Source: Guadua angustifolia (lineage: Eukaryota > Streptophyta > Magnoliopsida > Poales > Poaceae). From it: a DNA stretch of 64,000 nucleotides. This document shows, piece after piece, positions 1-10,411 of the stretch. The stretch lies in the NCBI GenBank assembly GCA_036346375.1, contig CM070500.1, forward strand, positions 84,548,437-84,612,436, in the 5' to 3' direction. How positions within the stretch are numbered: position 1 is the stretch's first letter; each line of letters opens with the position of its first letter. The notes below the pieces were generated by a model, which had not been told where the DNA came from, searched no databases, and saw only the letters and a program-made list of their open reading frames with translations. The translations under genes were made by a program, and so were the position numbers.

Positions 1-1081
1 TGATGGGCGCTCTTCTTGCCCCTTATGCTCTTGGTCCTGGCGGCTAGGACGAGCGCGCCCTTTCCGCCCGCCAGGGGCTTGAGCGCCACTACCAGCTTCA
101 GGGTGGTCTTCTCCTAGCCAAGGGCAAAAAGTGCGTCAGAAGGGCTCGGGATGCTTTCCCTGGGCATGAATCATGAATCAACTTACCATATCGCTCCGCT
201 CGAGCACGTTCTTCAGATTTGACGCTTGCGCTCAAGCTCCTTCCCCTTAGGGGTGCCGAACATCTCTCTGACCCTTTTCTCCAACCGGCCGAAGTCGGCC
301 ACCATTGGTCATGAGCAAAATCAGACGGACCAAACGGCGGAAGCAAAGCAAAGGATCTTCGAGGTCGTAAAAATATTACCGGAGGTGCCCTCGCGGGTGA
401 TGTCGTCCCACCCAGCAACCTCGAAGAAGGGGTGCTCCCTCCTCCTCAGTGGGGACACCCTGTTCCTGAGGGAGTCGCGGACGATGTCCCGATCTGTCAA
501 CCCCATGTTCGTGAGCTCGCTGATCAGCATCAGGAACCGCTCCTCCTCAGGCGCGATGGGTGGGCGCGGGGTCTCGACGCTGACGTTGCAGACGGTGTAG
601 CGCAGCTTGCTCCTCTCGCTTCGAAGATAAAACCAATTGTCGCCAAATTCACAAGAATCCTTGAGGGTGAAGAAGGGTACTCAGACTGACGCGTTACCCC
701 CAAAGCGAAAGTACAAAGCATCGGTGCGTGAACCGCCCTCGGTGCGGAACAAGGAGTAGAAATGGAAGAAAAGACTGGCCGTGGGTAGGATGCCCACAAA
801 GCCCTCGCAAAGGTGGGAAAATATGGCCAAGACAAGAATGGAGTTGGGATTCAAATGGGTGATCTAAGACTCGCGATTACAAGCACTGGATTCTCTGAAC
901 TCACTCTTGAGCATTCGGCCCGCTGATGGTGTATAGCTCGCGACGCGACTATCTCGTGCTGCCGCTGGGCTAGAGCCGACTCGCCGTCAGGGACCCGCCA
1001 GGAGTACGCGTCGAGGTACCCAAACTCCTGGAGCACCCGGAGCCTCTCCGGGGTGGTCTTGCTCACACCGAACCTCGCCAT
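1..1081 (-). pseudogene. Antisense ORF of a gypsy-type element (Transposase_28-like), 5' part, frameshifted
   Basis: Read on the minus strand, this begins at an ATG at 1081 and runs to the window edge through several frames. The N-terminus has the pattern KTTPERLRVLQEFGYLDAY followed by an acidic/polar stretch. Around 830-620 there is an aromatic-rich segment, and around 530-380 a segment containing HPFFEVAGWDDITREG. This layout is that of the Pfam family Transposase_28 (putative gypsy type transposon), which is found as an extra frame in grass gypsy elements. The coding is broken by stops and frameshifts. Relative to the LTR at 1584-2348, which reads on the plus strand, this frame is antisense. 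The same arrangement recurs in the element at 5155-16926. Family assignment is from remembered motif patterns. The biochemical role is unknown to me. Confidence 0.6.
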
Positions 1082-1583
1082 GGAAAAGGGTTGGGAGGAG
1101 GAGCACTGAAGCAGGAAAAGGAGGCCTGGAAGTCGGGGAGCTCTTGGGAGATTAATCGCCAGTCGTGGAGAGAAGAAGGTCTACAGGACCGTCTCCGCTT
1201 GATATTTATGGGCGGAGAAACCAAACGGGCGGATCGGACACGACGCGTGGCGTCTGGTTTTCAAAAAATTGTCTGAAAACGGTGCGATTCCGAAAGTTGT
1301 CGAATCAGACCGCAAAGCCGAAGAAGGAATCGTAGTGACTTTTCGCCTTTCTTTGCGGGTTTTGACTGGCCCTTGACCGAAACCCACCAGGATTCGCAAG
1401 AAATTTTCGTCCCCGAGCAGGCGTTGTTCTGACGCTATAGCTCTTCGCCAAGAAGAAATTTTCATCCCCGGCGTTGCTCGGACGCCAGAGCTTTTTCGCC
1501 ATGAGGCTCCTATCCTCGCCAGGGTCCGAGGCTCAATGGCGGTGGCTGGGCGATTCCCCCCCTTGAGCCTCGGGGACTAGGCA
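1082..1583 (+). other. Spacer between antisense ORF and LTR, with a short duplication and polypurine tract
   Basis: No gene is seen. Two diverged copies of a roughly 60-bp unit lie at about 1390-1445 and 1446-1500; each contains AAATTTTC, a CCCCG block and GACGC. The last bases before the LTR read CTCGGGGACTA, a purine-rich PPT-like tract. The other gypsy element has a similar tract, CTCGGGGCTT, immediately before its 3' LTR on its coding strand. Confidence 0.5.
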
Positions 1584-2348
1584 TGTCAGGATTGATATCC
1601 CCATATCCGACCATGGAATCCCAAGCAACTCCCGAGCATGCCCTTGCTTGGACCCAGATCCCCAAGAAAGACCTTGCCGCCTAACCTTCGGTGACCCTTC
1701 TTCCGCAAGCTCGACCGAGCATGCCTACTGAAGCCCGCGGCAGTGACCCGACCTACCGAAGGACCTCGAGCCGCCCAAAAGTCGCGCGCGTCCACGAAGA
1801 CGACGTGGCATTAATTGCAAGGCAAAGCGAGAAATCAGCGCCCGGCGACCAAGACGGCCCACGGTCCGCTACCGCGATCTCAAGGCCCACTGCACTCCAC
1901 GTCGCCATACAGTGCGGCGAAACAAGGAATCGGCGCGCCCACAACCGTATCAAAGAGCACACCCCTGTAATAAATGTTGTGTCGCCTGTATTACCCTATA
2001 AATACCCTCTTGCACGAAGGGTTGGGGGTTGGATTCACCTCATATTCTCACTTGTATTCACCGCTTGTTACGGTCGCCCTGGAGGGATACTCTTAGAACC
2101 CCCTGGGCCCTCCGAGCAAGCGTATTGTAGCCCCCTTTCACTCCATATTGCAATTACTGGACATAGGGCTGTTATCTCCCCGGTGAGAGGCCCGAACTGT
2201 AAAAAGACCCTTGCTCGTCAGGATTGCCTTGGCCACCTCGCTCAGAGCTCTCAGAGGCCCTCGGAAGCTATCCCCCGCCAAAAGGGCCCTAGGTTGATCC
2301 TCATTCAACAAGTAAGCTCGGCGGGGACCGGTTCCCGAATCGTCGACA
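1584..2348 (+). repeat. LTR of a plus-strand gypsy-type element
   Basis: The segment starts TGTCAGG and ends GTCGACA. A TATA box (CTATAAATAC) lies near 1995. From about 2100 to 2348 it is clearly homologous to the reverse complement of the LTRs at 5155-6201 and 16255-16926, sharing the GAGCAAGCG, GGAGAT-type and GAATCGTCGACA blocks. It is therefore the same family in the opposite orientation. The antisense ORF lies upstream, as in the other element, which makes this a 3' LTR by position. However, it is followed by a primer-binding site rather than plain host DNA. Confidence 0.75.
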
Positions 2349-2480
2349 GTTGGCACCGTCCGTGGGGATCGACCGAGTCCTTTCGCGAGGATGACAGGGT
2401 TTCGACGGCAGAGGACACCATAGGCAAAGTTAACGCCGTATTAGGTAACCTCTGCTGCTTGCACTACCCGAGGAATGGTG
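2349..2480 (+). other. Primer-binding site and truncated leader following the LTR
   Basis: One base after the LTR end comes TGGCACCGTCCGTGGGGA, nearly the same as the PBS of the second gypsy element (TGGCGCCGTCTGTGGGGA). The next about 100 bases resemble an element leader and then give way to CACTA-related sequence. A PBS normally follows a 5' LTR only, so its presence here points to a tandem or recombined element. Confidence 0.6.
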
Positions 2481-2489
2481 ATTAAATGT

Positions 2490-4017
2490 TTGGTGAGCGA
2501 TTCTCGCCACAAGTTGGAAGCATTACAAGCTATCTCTGATGTGAACTATGTAAATGCTCGGGGAGCAGTGTGGAATGACTTCGGTAAGATTCTCTATAAC
2601 CCCGCCGATTTGTATTTACTAGCAATTTTGTAATAACAATTCTTAAATTTGGCATTGCGTAAACGCTACTGCTTATCGATCCGCCGAATTGGGCCACGCG
2701 ACTAATGTGTTCCATGCCAATGCAAAGAAGGTAGTCGGGATGCATTCTCCACGCCCGGATTCAAGCAACAAATATGTACTTGAAGGGCATAGGGTGTCGA
2801 ACAGATCAAGTTTCGATCGACTTGAAACTTACTTGACCGAAGAAGAGTATGGGCAGGTAAAGCATATTAGGGTTCATGGTCATTAGGTTGTGATGTTAAT
2901 ATTGTTTTGATGTATTAACACATGTGTGCAGGTCACACTTCCGTGGATGGAAGACCGTCCAGATGCTTACCGGGCTCTTTGTCAGCGATGGCTTCTCCTG
3001 AATGGATCGTGAAGTCAAGGAAGCACAGAGACTGCAGAGGCGAAGGCGGAGGCCATACGTATGGCGGTGATGGACACATCCGTATGGCTAAACGCATGGT
3101 AAGACAGGTCGTACCAAATATTTGTAAGAACATATTCACAAGTATATGTATGCCACTAACCACTAGCTACAGGAAGCTCAAAGTGGTGTTGAGCCGAGTG
3201 ACATCGAAGTTTATGTGCGAGGTCATAGGGGACGAGACCCATCACACCCCGAGCAGCTGTGCACTCAGGTGGCCTCAGATCGACTGGTGAGTTATCCACA
3301 ATTTTCATTGAGTTCTCATCAACTTTCGAGCTCTAAGTTGTATGGTTCGATTCTGCCTGCAGGAGAGATATGGGCAGGAAATGGTCAAAGGCCATGGTGA
3401 AGGCTACGATTGGCGGAAGAACGATTGACGGGCGTGGCGTGCATGCTACCGGAGGCGGAAAGGGCCATGGACAGAAAATGTCATAGTTTCTCAAACTTTG
3501 TTAATGCGAGCAATAAATTGAAGTTCTAAAACCTTTGTGTTTCTGTATTTTGAAGGTACTCCATGTTCACCGAAGTGATTGACTCGATGGAGGTGCGAGC
3601 TCAGAGGGTGTCTTCTTCGCAGAGCTCGGGGGTTAGTAGCCGTTGCCCCTCAGAGCAAGAGGTAGAGGTTGCTAGGCTGCGCGAGGAGCTAAGGCGGCGG
3701 GATGAACATCAAAGGTCGCAGGAGGCATACTATGCTAATTACATGGCACAGCAGCAGGCGGCTATTCTAGTAAGTCTGAGCCCTCAACAGTTAGTATTTC
3801 GAGCATGCAACAATATATGAAACTGACACATTGTCATATTCTTGGTTAGTTTAATTTGTTACTTCCCACAATTTTTTGACTAATCGTGAATTTTGATCTT
3901 TAGGATTCCGAGAGGCCATCTCAATTCGCTCAAAACCTATTTGGCTCTAAGAGTAGCGCCACAACTCAAATGACCCTCATGTTATGTAATCTTGAGATGT
4001 TTGGTAATAATCTGTGA
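2490..4017 (+). pseudogene. CACTA-type transposon ORF relic (Transposase_24-like)
   Basis: Five exon-like blocks can be followed: about 2932-3098, 3173-3286, 3363-3490, about 3554-3769 and 3904-4017, joined mostly by GT-AG borders. They encode motifs typical of the plant Transposase_24 (Ptta/En/Spm) family. These include a GGGHTYGGDGHIRMAKRM block, EVYVRGHRGRDP, CTQVASDRL, ERYGQEMVKGHGEGYDWR and a coiled-coil segment RLREELRRRDEHQ followed by YYANYMAQQQAAI. A one-base frameshift near 2990 and a stop in the third block (near 3427) break it. An upstream block at 2490-2886 is open in places and may be part of the same element. I could not find CACTA termini or a TNPD transposase, so this is a fragment. 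The C-terminal stop is at 4015-4017. Confidence 0.65.
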
Positions 4018-4440
4018 AATGAGATTGATTATGTGTGGATGAATCTCATGTTATGTAATCTCGATGAATGATATATGTGTATGAAGTGCTTGTGTCTGAT
4101 TTGGAGATTTGAACGAATGATATTTGTGTGGATGAATGAATGATGTGGATTTGAATGAATGATATATGGATGTGGATGAATGAATATATGGATGAATATG
4201 ATATATATAATGATATATATATATATATGTATGAATTGTTATGAATGATATTTGTCTAAATTTGTATGAAAAATAGTGACGAATGGTTAGGAGTTTAGTA
4301 TATGGTTACGAGGAAGATATTCAGTAGCATGTTATATAGCAAGGTCGCAAGGGTTGGACCAGATTTTCCTCGACGCTAATCTTATGATGTTCCCTTTCAA
4401 ATTGTACGTACACACTATTGAGAAACTTTGAGTTGGGCTT
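4018..4440. repeat. Degenerate GATGAATGA/ATATAT-rich tract
   Basis: Degenerate repetition of GAATGATAT, GTGGATGAATGA and a short ATATAT run near 4205-4228. No gene is visible. It is probably the 3' non-coding part of the CACTA relic. Confidence 0.45.
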
Positions 4441-5154
4441 TGGGCTGGAAAATTCCCATGCTTGGGCCTTGTTGGCCGGCCCACTAGGGCTGCAGGATAA
4501 TAGAGAGAGGCAGATGAGATGAAGATTAGGTCCTCATGTCACCCGAGTCTGGAGGGGCGGCGTTGGCATGGCGCGCGGCCAGTTCGGCGGCAGGTTGGGC
4601 AGTCTAGCAAGACCTGGTTGCGACGCTTCCTGTGGCCGAGATGCTCCTCTCTCTTTATCTAGTGGCTGGAGCAACACTCAAAGAGACAGAAATCTCACCG
4701 AAGACTCTTACTCCTGTGATTCTGGTTTTGTGGTTCTTGATCAATCTTGCTGGAGACAATAAGGTTCCTTGAGGCTTGGTTTTTTGGGTAAAAGATCAAT
4801 CTGGTCCAGAGCCTTTTCGTTGTGTTCTTGGGGCTTGAACCTACGCCTGTGAGCTCTTGGGTTGGTGCCTTTTGTTCTCTGCGGATTGTGGAGAAAACCA
4901 GAGAGCTGGCTGGGGATTTGTTCTTGTGCAGCAGTTGTTTGAGGCTTGACTCCGTTCTTGGAGTGTCCCAAGTGCGGAAGGGCTTTGTATCTCCGAATCC
5001 AGGCCGGCTTCACCGTGGCACTAGCGGCGGCAATTGGATTTCTAGGACAGCGATTTTCATCGTGCCTAGCCTGCTCTACTTGAACAGCTTCGAGTGTTGT
5101 TCTCTCTGTGAGTATCTTCGATATTGCACTTGGTTTTTGCTGGCTGAAGGTTTG
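4441..5154 (+). mobile_element. Left part of an older copia-type relic (LTR/leader region), interrupted by the gypsy insertion
   Basis: This stretch is directly continuous with 16932 onward once the gypsy element and one copy of its GTTTG target duplication are removed. It has a CT/GA-rich leader-like composition and a donor-like GTGAGTATC near 5108. The downstream continuation ends in a degenerate PBS and copia gag. I could not fix the outer LTR boundary, so treating this as LTR or leader rather than host sequence is inference. Confidence 0.4.
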
Positions 5155-6201
5155 TGTCGACGATTCGGGACAGGGTCCCCCGCCGAGCTTACTTGTTGAA
5201 TGAGGGATCAACTTGGGGCCCCTTTTCCGCAATGGTTATACGTCTGAGAATATACCAAGCAATAGAATAGGGTATCCGGGACAAACGTGAAGCACAGGGG
5301 GTCGTTTTTATCTGGTTCGGGCCTCTCGCGGGGGAGATAATAACCCTACGTCCAGTGATTGCACTAGTATGTGAAAGTGGGTTACAATGCGCTTGCTCGG
5401 GAGGCCCTGAACGATCCTAAGGACTCCCGTAAGTAAGTGAGGTGTGTAAGTGTGTGTAGTAGGGATGAAAACGGATATCCGAATTTCTGAACAAATTCGA
5501 CATTTTTAAATAGATATATAATGATTTTGGTTTTCATTTTTAACACTTTAGCAAGCTCATTATAAAAAATAAGATTATAAAATTAGATAAAAAAATTACA
5601 CATTATTTGCTTCCCATAAATAAAAAGGTGAAAAAATATCCTAATCTGTATCCCATTGATATCCTAATTTTGTTTCTATCATTTAAATAAATATATAATG
5701 AATTTGAGGTTCATTTTTATGAATTTGAATAAGCTCAACACCACAAACAAGAATATGAATTCGATAGAAAATTCTATATCCTATTTGTTTCCTATTGAAG
5801 AACAAAGACAAAAAATTGATATCCGAATTACTATCCGCTTTCATCCCTAGTGTGTAGTACAAAGGTCCAACCTCAAAGACATCGCGAGGGGTATTTATAG
5901 AGAATTACAGAGACAAATCACTTAATGCGTGGGGCGCATCAGAGGACGATAAAGATAGTAGCCGCCACTCACGGGTACCACGCGACGCAGGCTGAGGAGC
6001 GCAAGATCAAGCAGATCGGCAACAGATATCCCGGGCGCTGATATCCCGCCATTGGCATTAAATGCCACGCCGCCTGTCGTGGCCCCGAGCTTCATTGCTC
6101 GGGCCGGGCCCGAAGGTCGGGCATGGACGCTGCCGCCGCAAGGGGCATAGTACCGCACCGGCTTTATGGTCGCCTCAGACGCCAGACATCCAATCTCGAC
6201 A
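5155..6201 (-). repeat. 3' LTR of the gypsy element (with nested MITE)
   Basis: Homologous over its whole length to 16255-16926. The first about 300 bp are nearly identical. The outer part differs by many small indels. It contains the TATA-bearing block (TATTTATAGAG on the plus strand near 5891). Without the MITE and its duplicated target it is about 650 bp, compared with 672 bp for the other copy. Confidence 0.9.
5460..5849. mobile_element. hAT-type MITE inserted in the 3' LTR
   Basis: Terminal inverted repeats TAGGGATGAAAACGGATA and the near-complement at the right end (CCGCTTTCATCCCTA). The 8-bp target duplication GTGTGTAG is perfect (5452-5459 and 5850-5857). The other LTR has an uninterrupted GTGTGTAGTAC at the matching place, which gives the empty site. 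It is AT-rich with no ORF, 390 bp. Confidence 0.9.
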
Positions 6202-6832
6202 AAGAAGCCCCGAGGCTAAAGGGAAAGGTCTTGAAGAGGCCTCCGCTTAAGCCTCTAAACTCCTCGAAAAAGAGGGATTGAGTCGCGGCGCTTAAAGAGC
6301 TATCAAGGACCCGAGCTTCCTTGCTCGGGGTGAGGGATCTCAGTAGCGAAAATCACATTGAGGCCGAGCAACTATGCTCGGCGGGAATCTTCGCGGCGAA
6401 GAATCGCCAAGCATCCGGTTGTCACGCCGGGGATAAAAGGGCTCAGAACGAGAAGGAAGACACGCTATGCACCAAGCAACTCGCCCGGGATAGGTGCGCC
6501 CAATGAGACCGAAGCGATTTGGCTTTAACTCGCCAAATAGCACTTGTGAGTGGAGCGCGCGAAATTTTGCAGCGGTTCCTTCCTCATGAAGTGTCAAGCG
6601 CTGCTCGAGCTTTTTTCGAACGAATACCGCCAGTTCGCCGGAGATCGAATCATTACGCCGCAATCGAGTGCCTTTATCCGTCCACCCAACTTCTCCGCCT
6701 ACAAATCACATCGGTCACGCCTCGAAAAGGCCTGCTAATTTCTTTTTTCATCTTCCGCGCAAACAATCCGCCTGATTTCCTAACTTCCAAACTTCCTCTC
6801 TCAAGGCGGCGCCCGCTTCACCGAGTCCTCCC
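6202..6832. other. Spacer between 3' LTR and antisense ORF of the gypsy element
   Basis: No gene is supported. On the minus strand AGCCTCGGGGCTTCTT directly abuts the 3' LTR and is the likely polypurine tract. Short CGAGCAA/GCTCGG words recur, as in the spacer of the left element. Confidence 0.5.
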
Positions 6833-9660
6833 ATGGCGCGGTTCTAAGTAGCAAGATCACGCGGAGAGGCTCGTGGTGTCGCGCAGATCACGGATACCTG
6901 ACCCTTATTCTGGAGGGTCCCGGATGGCGAAGGAGTCCGGCGCCACGACGATTTAGATAGTCTCGTGCGAGCTCTACACCGCCAACGGGCTCAATGCCCG
7001 AGAGCGAAGTTCTCGAGGGCGTATAGAGCAATGCGCAGTGAGGTCACCCACCAACCCCAACTCCATCCTTGTTCAACATTTTGCCCACCTCTGCTAAGGC
7101 TTCGTGGGCGCCCTTCCACGCCGGACCTTTTTTTCCATTTTACAACCTTTTCCGCACCGGGGCTTTCGCCACCGGTGTTCTATATCTGCTCGAGGCCCAA
7201 TCGCCAGACTGAATTCCCGCCTTCACCTCAAGGACTCCGCTATGGCCGGGCCGAGCATTGGTTCTACTCATGAAGCCGCCGGAGCTCTTCGCTACATAAC
7301 CGAGGGCGGCGCCTAAATACCGAGACGCCGCGCCGCCGGCTGGCCTCGAGGAGGAGCGGATCTCGATGACGATCCACGAAGCTCACAAACATGGGGCTCA
7401 CCGGGCGATGTCGTCCGTGACTTTTGGGAACCGGACATCCCCGCCGAGAGAGAGAGCACCCTTTCTTCAAAATCGGCGGGTGGGACGACATCACTCGCGA
7501 AGGAGAATCGGGTAAGGTCCCATGACTTGCGGCAATTCGTCTCAAGATATATCGCCGAGCCCGTCCGACCGACCGCGTAATGTGGTGATGACCGGCTTCG
7601 ATCGGGTCGAGAAGAGGGTTGCCGAGATGTTCGGAACCCGGCGGCAAGGAGCTTCGCGACCGCCAAGTGCCAAGAACGTGCTTGTTTCGGTGCGACGTGG
7701 TAAGCCTCCTTGGCCATTTGTGCTCGGGAAGGGCATCCGAAGCCACGAGTACTTGCGCACGGAACAACATCCGAAGCTACTCGACGGCATTCCATTGCCC
7801 TTTGGTAGGAAAAGACCGCCGAGCCGGGCGGCCGAGCTCAAATCCAAGGTGGGTAGTAGCGTGTTCCTTCCCACGCCAAGGCCAAAAAGGAAGGGCAAAA
7901 GGTCGGCGCCGCCACCCGCAAGCACCCGCATCAAAGAGGCACACAAGAAGACACGGAGACCCCGGTTTACACTTGGAGTATGCCGACGGATGGAGGTAAG
8001 CCTACCGAGGCTCGTTGAAGAATTATAGCTCGCAATTCAGACGAGCAAATCGAGACGGAGGGAGATTGATCGAGGATGGTGCAGCGCGCAGACGCCTCTG
8101 GCGAGGGAGATCGAGGACGGCGGGACCAACGCGACCGAAGCCGCCAAGGCTCGGAGTTCGGATCATTGGTCCGGCGCAACTCATCAGAATGGAGCCCGAG
8201 CAATCGGGAGAGAGTTGGCGGGGTCGACATGGAGGAGGTCGACCCTTAAACCGGGCGAGAATCACCCAAGCCGCCGGCGAGAAGGCGAACCGGTGCTATG
8301 CGGCGGCGGAGAATCCAACCACCGGCGACGAGGAAGGCGCGCCAAGGGTGAGTCTCGATACATGCTTGGCTTTAGCTTTGTTTTTAGGTGTAGCCGACCG
8401 AGCTAGCCTCACCTAACCGACGTGGGCGATATAGCTCGAGGTCTATTCCGGACCGCCAAAAAGTGGCTTACGAGATCCTTGACAATGTCTTAGCGGCGAT
8501 ATGCTCCGATGCCGCCGACATTGTGATGGCCGAGGGAGTGGCGGCGGTGGAGAAGTTGTCGCCGACGACCAAGGCGAGGCGAAACCCCTCCCTCCCGAGC
8601 ACGGTAAACGGCGAGAGGTGGTCGAGCTTCAAGATTCTGGACGAAGAATCGCCCAAGAAGGCTTGAAGCCCCGAGCGAACAACATGCTCGGCGACCTTCC
8701 GCCTCGGGCGAACAACGTGTCATGGAGGACAGCGAGAAGACCTCGAGCAAGGAGCTCGCCCGGAGGGAGCGAGGCGCCCATGGCGATTCTCTCCGCCCGG
8801 GAAGCTTGCTGCCCTCGAAGCGCCCGCCTTTTCGTGGACTCTGGCTTGAGCGCCCCTCCGCCGAGGCCCGGAGAGCTCCAGGCGGCCGCGATCTTTGAGC
8901 AATACCGGTGAACTCAAGCGCTAACGCTGCCGTGGTAAGGATGTTCGTACCACCCGGACTTTTCTTCTTTGGATTTTATGGGAGCTTTACTTAGGTATTT
9001 TCGTCCGCAGCTTCTTGAAAAAACCTCAATGACTTTGAAGAGGTGCCGACTGCCCCAACCCCTGTGAGCCACTTCTATGAAGAAAGCGGCTCAGGCCGAT
9101 GGGGAGGAGAAAGGGCGAACTCAAGCAAGAGGTCATCCTGCTTGAGCAAAGACGCCTCGAGACGGAGCGCAGCGTCTCCGAGTCCAAGGAACGTTTCTCG
9201 TGCTCGAGCGGGAGCTTGAGCAGAAAGGTCCTGCCTCGCCAGTAAGGAGAATGCCGCCACGCCGAGAAGAGGGTGCTCGGCCGAGCAAGAGTTGGGACAG
9301 ATTGAGGCAAGCCGCGGTGCGCGTCGGAGAAGGACCTTGCCCTTAGCCAGGACAAAGTCCGTGGCCTCGAGCAAGAGCTTCAACAACGGAAGGAGCATGC
9401 CCGGACCCTGGAGGCCAGGGTGGCCGAACTAGAGCGGGCGGCGCGGTCAACCACCGCTCTCGCCGACCAGGATATAGAAGAGATCGAGCAACTCCGTGAG
9501 GAGGCCAACGAAGGTCGCGAAGCCCGGTGAAAGGTGATCGATCTCCAGGCCAAAATTGCCGATTATAGGCAGAAGCTTTCCATGGCCTTCGGGCAAATGT
9601 TCGCCCATAGAGTTGTATACTTTTTGCTTCAGAAAACTTTTGGGTGGCGACGTCTTGAAT
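6833..9660 (+). pseudogene. Antisense ORF of the gypsy element (Transposase_28-like plus coiled coil), degenerate
   Basis: It begins with ATGGCGCGGTTC at 6833, which aligns with the start of the antisense ORF of the left element (ATGGCGAGGTTC on the minus strand). The block near 7380-7520 aligns with the left copy's HPFFEVAGWDDITREG region; here it reads partly in frame as WDDITREG-type sequence. Downstream, 8960-9600 is rich in E, R, Q and L codons in heptad-like order, suggesting a long coiled-coil C-terminus. Stops and frameshifts occur throughout, including one four codons after the ATG. It lies opposite to gag-pol, between pol and the 3' LTR. The function of this class of frame is not established as far as I know. 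Confidence 0.55.
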
Positions 9661-10411
9661 GAAAATTCTTCCTTGGTCGAGTGTAGTATTCTGTAGTGGT
9701 GCCTTTTTCTTTTTCCTGCGAAAGATGACTGCGAGATAGACGTAGGTCAGGTCGATGCATGGGTGACACGGGCCTGAAGTTGCAAAAGGAATGACTTCGC
9801 GTCGTAAGGCGATGCTCGATGAGGAGCAATACTTTACGGCGAGTAGTGCCTTAGCGACAAAAATACGCGAGCTCGGGAACTCGCTTCCATCCAGCCCCCG
9901 CTGCGAATAGTGCTCGTGCACCAAATTGTGAGCACGAGTTTGTTTGCAGGAGAGGTGAAGGAAAACACGCGGCCCCTCCGACCAAAGCACCGGCCTATGC
10001 GAGCAACAAGCGTGGGATTTGTCGGTGGAGGAAAAACGAGCGTGTGCTGAAATTTGTTAACGCTTAGGACGCGATCCCTCGACGGGGTGTGGTCGTTTGA
10101 AGGAGGGCGCGGGCAATTGACGGCGCGAGCGACCAACACGCGCAAGTTTAGCTAAGACGCGACCGACCGAAAGGGTGTCATTTTGCGACTTGTATCGCGC
10201 AAGTAATAGCTATCGCGACCAAGGTCGGCTTATCAAGACCAAGCCTTTGGTGGTGAGCGTTTAGTAGTCGGATGTTGCTCATGATGCGTTGTGTCATTAC
10301 GCACGCGCAATCCCGTGGCAGCAAGATGAAAGGGGTACCGGTCGGATGAAAGTTGTATTGCTCGAAAAGTAGGGACGTGGATTTACAACATAATGTAAAC
10401 AAAACATGAGT
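9661..10411. other. Spacer between the 3' end of pol and the antisense ORF
   Basis: I see no supported gene. The sequence is moderately GC-rich with scattered GCGACCGA/GAGCAA words. The two converging frames (pol on minus, antisense ORF on plus) both end against this segment. Confidence 0.4.
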
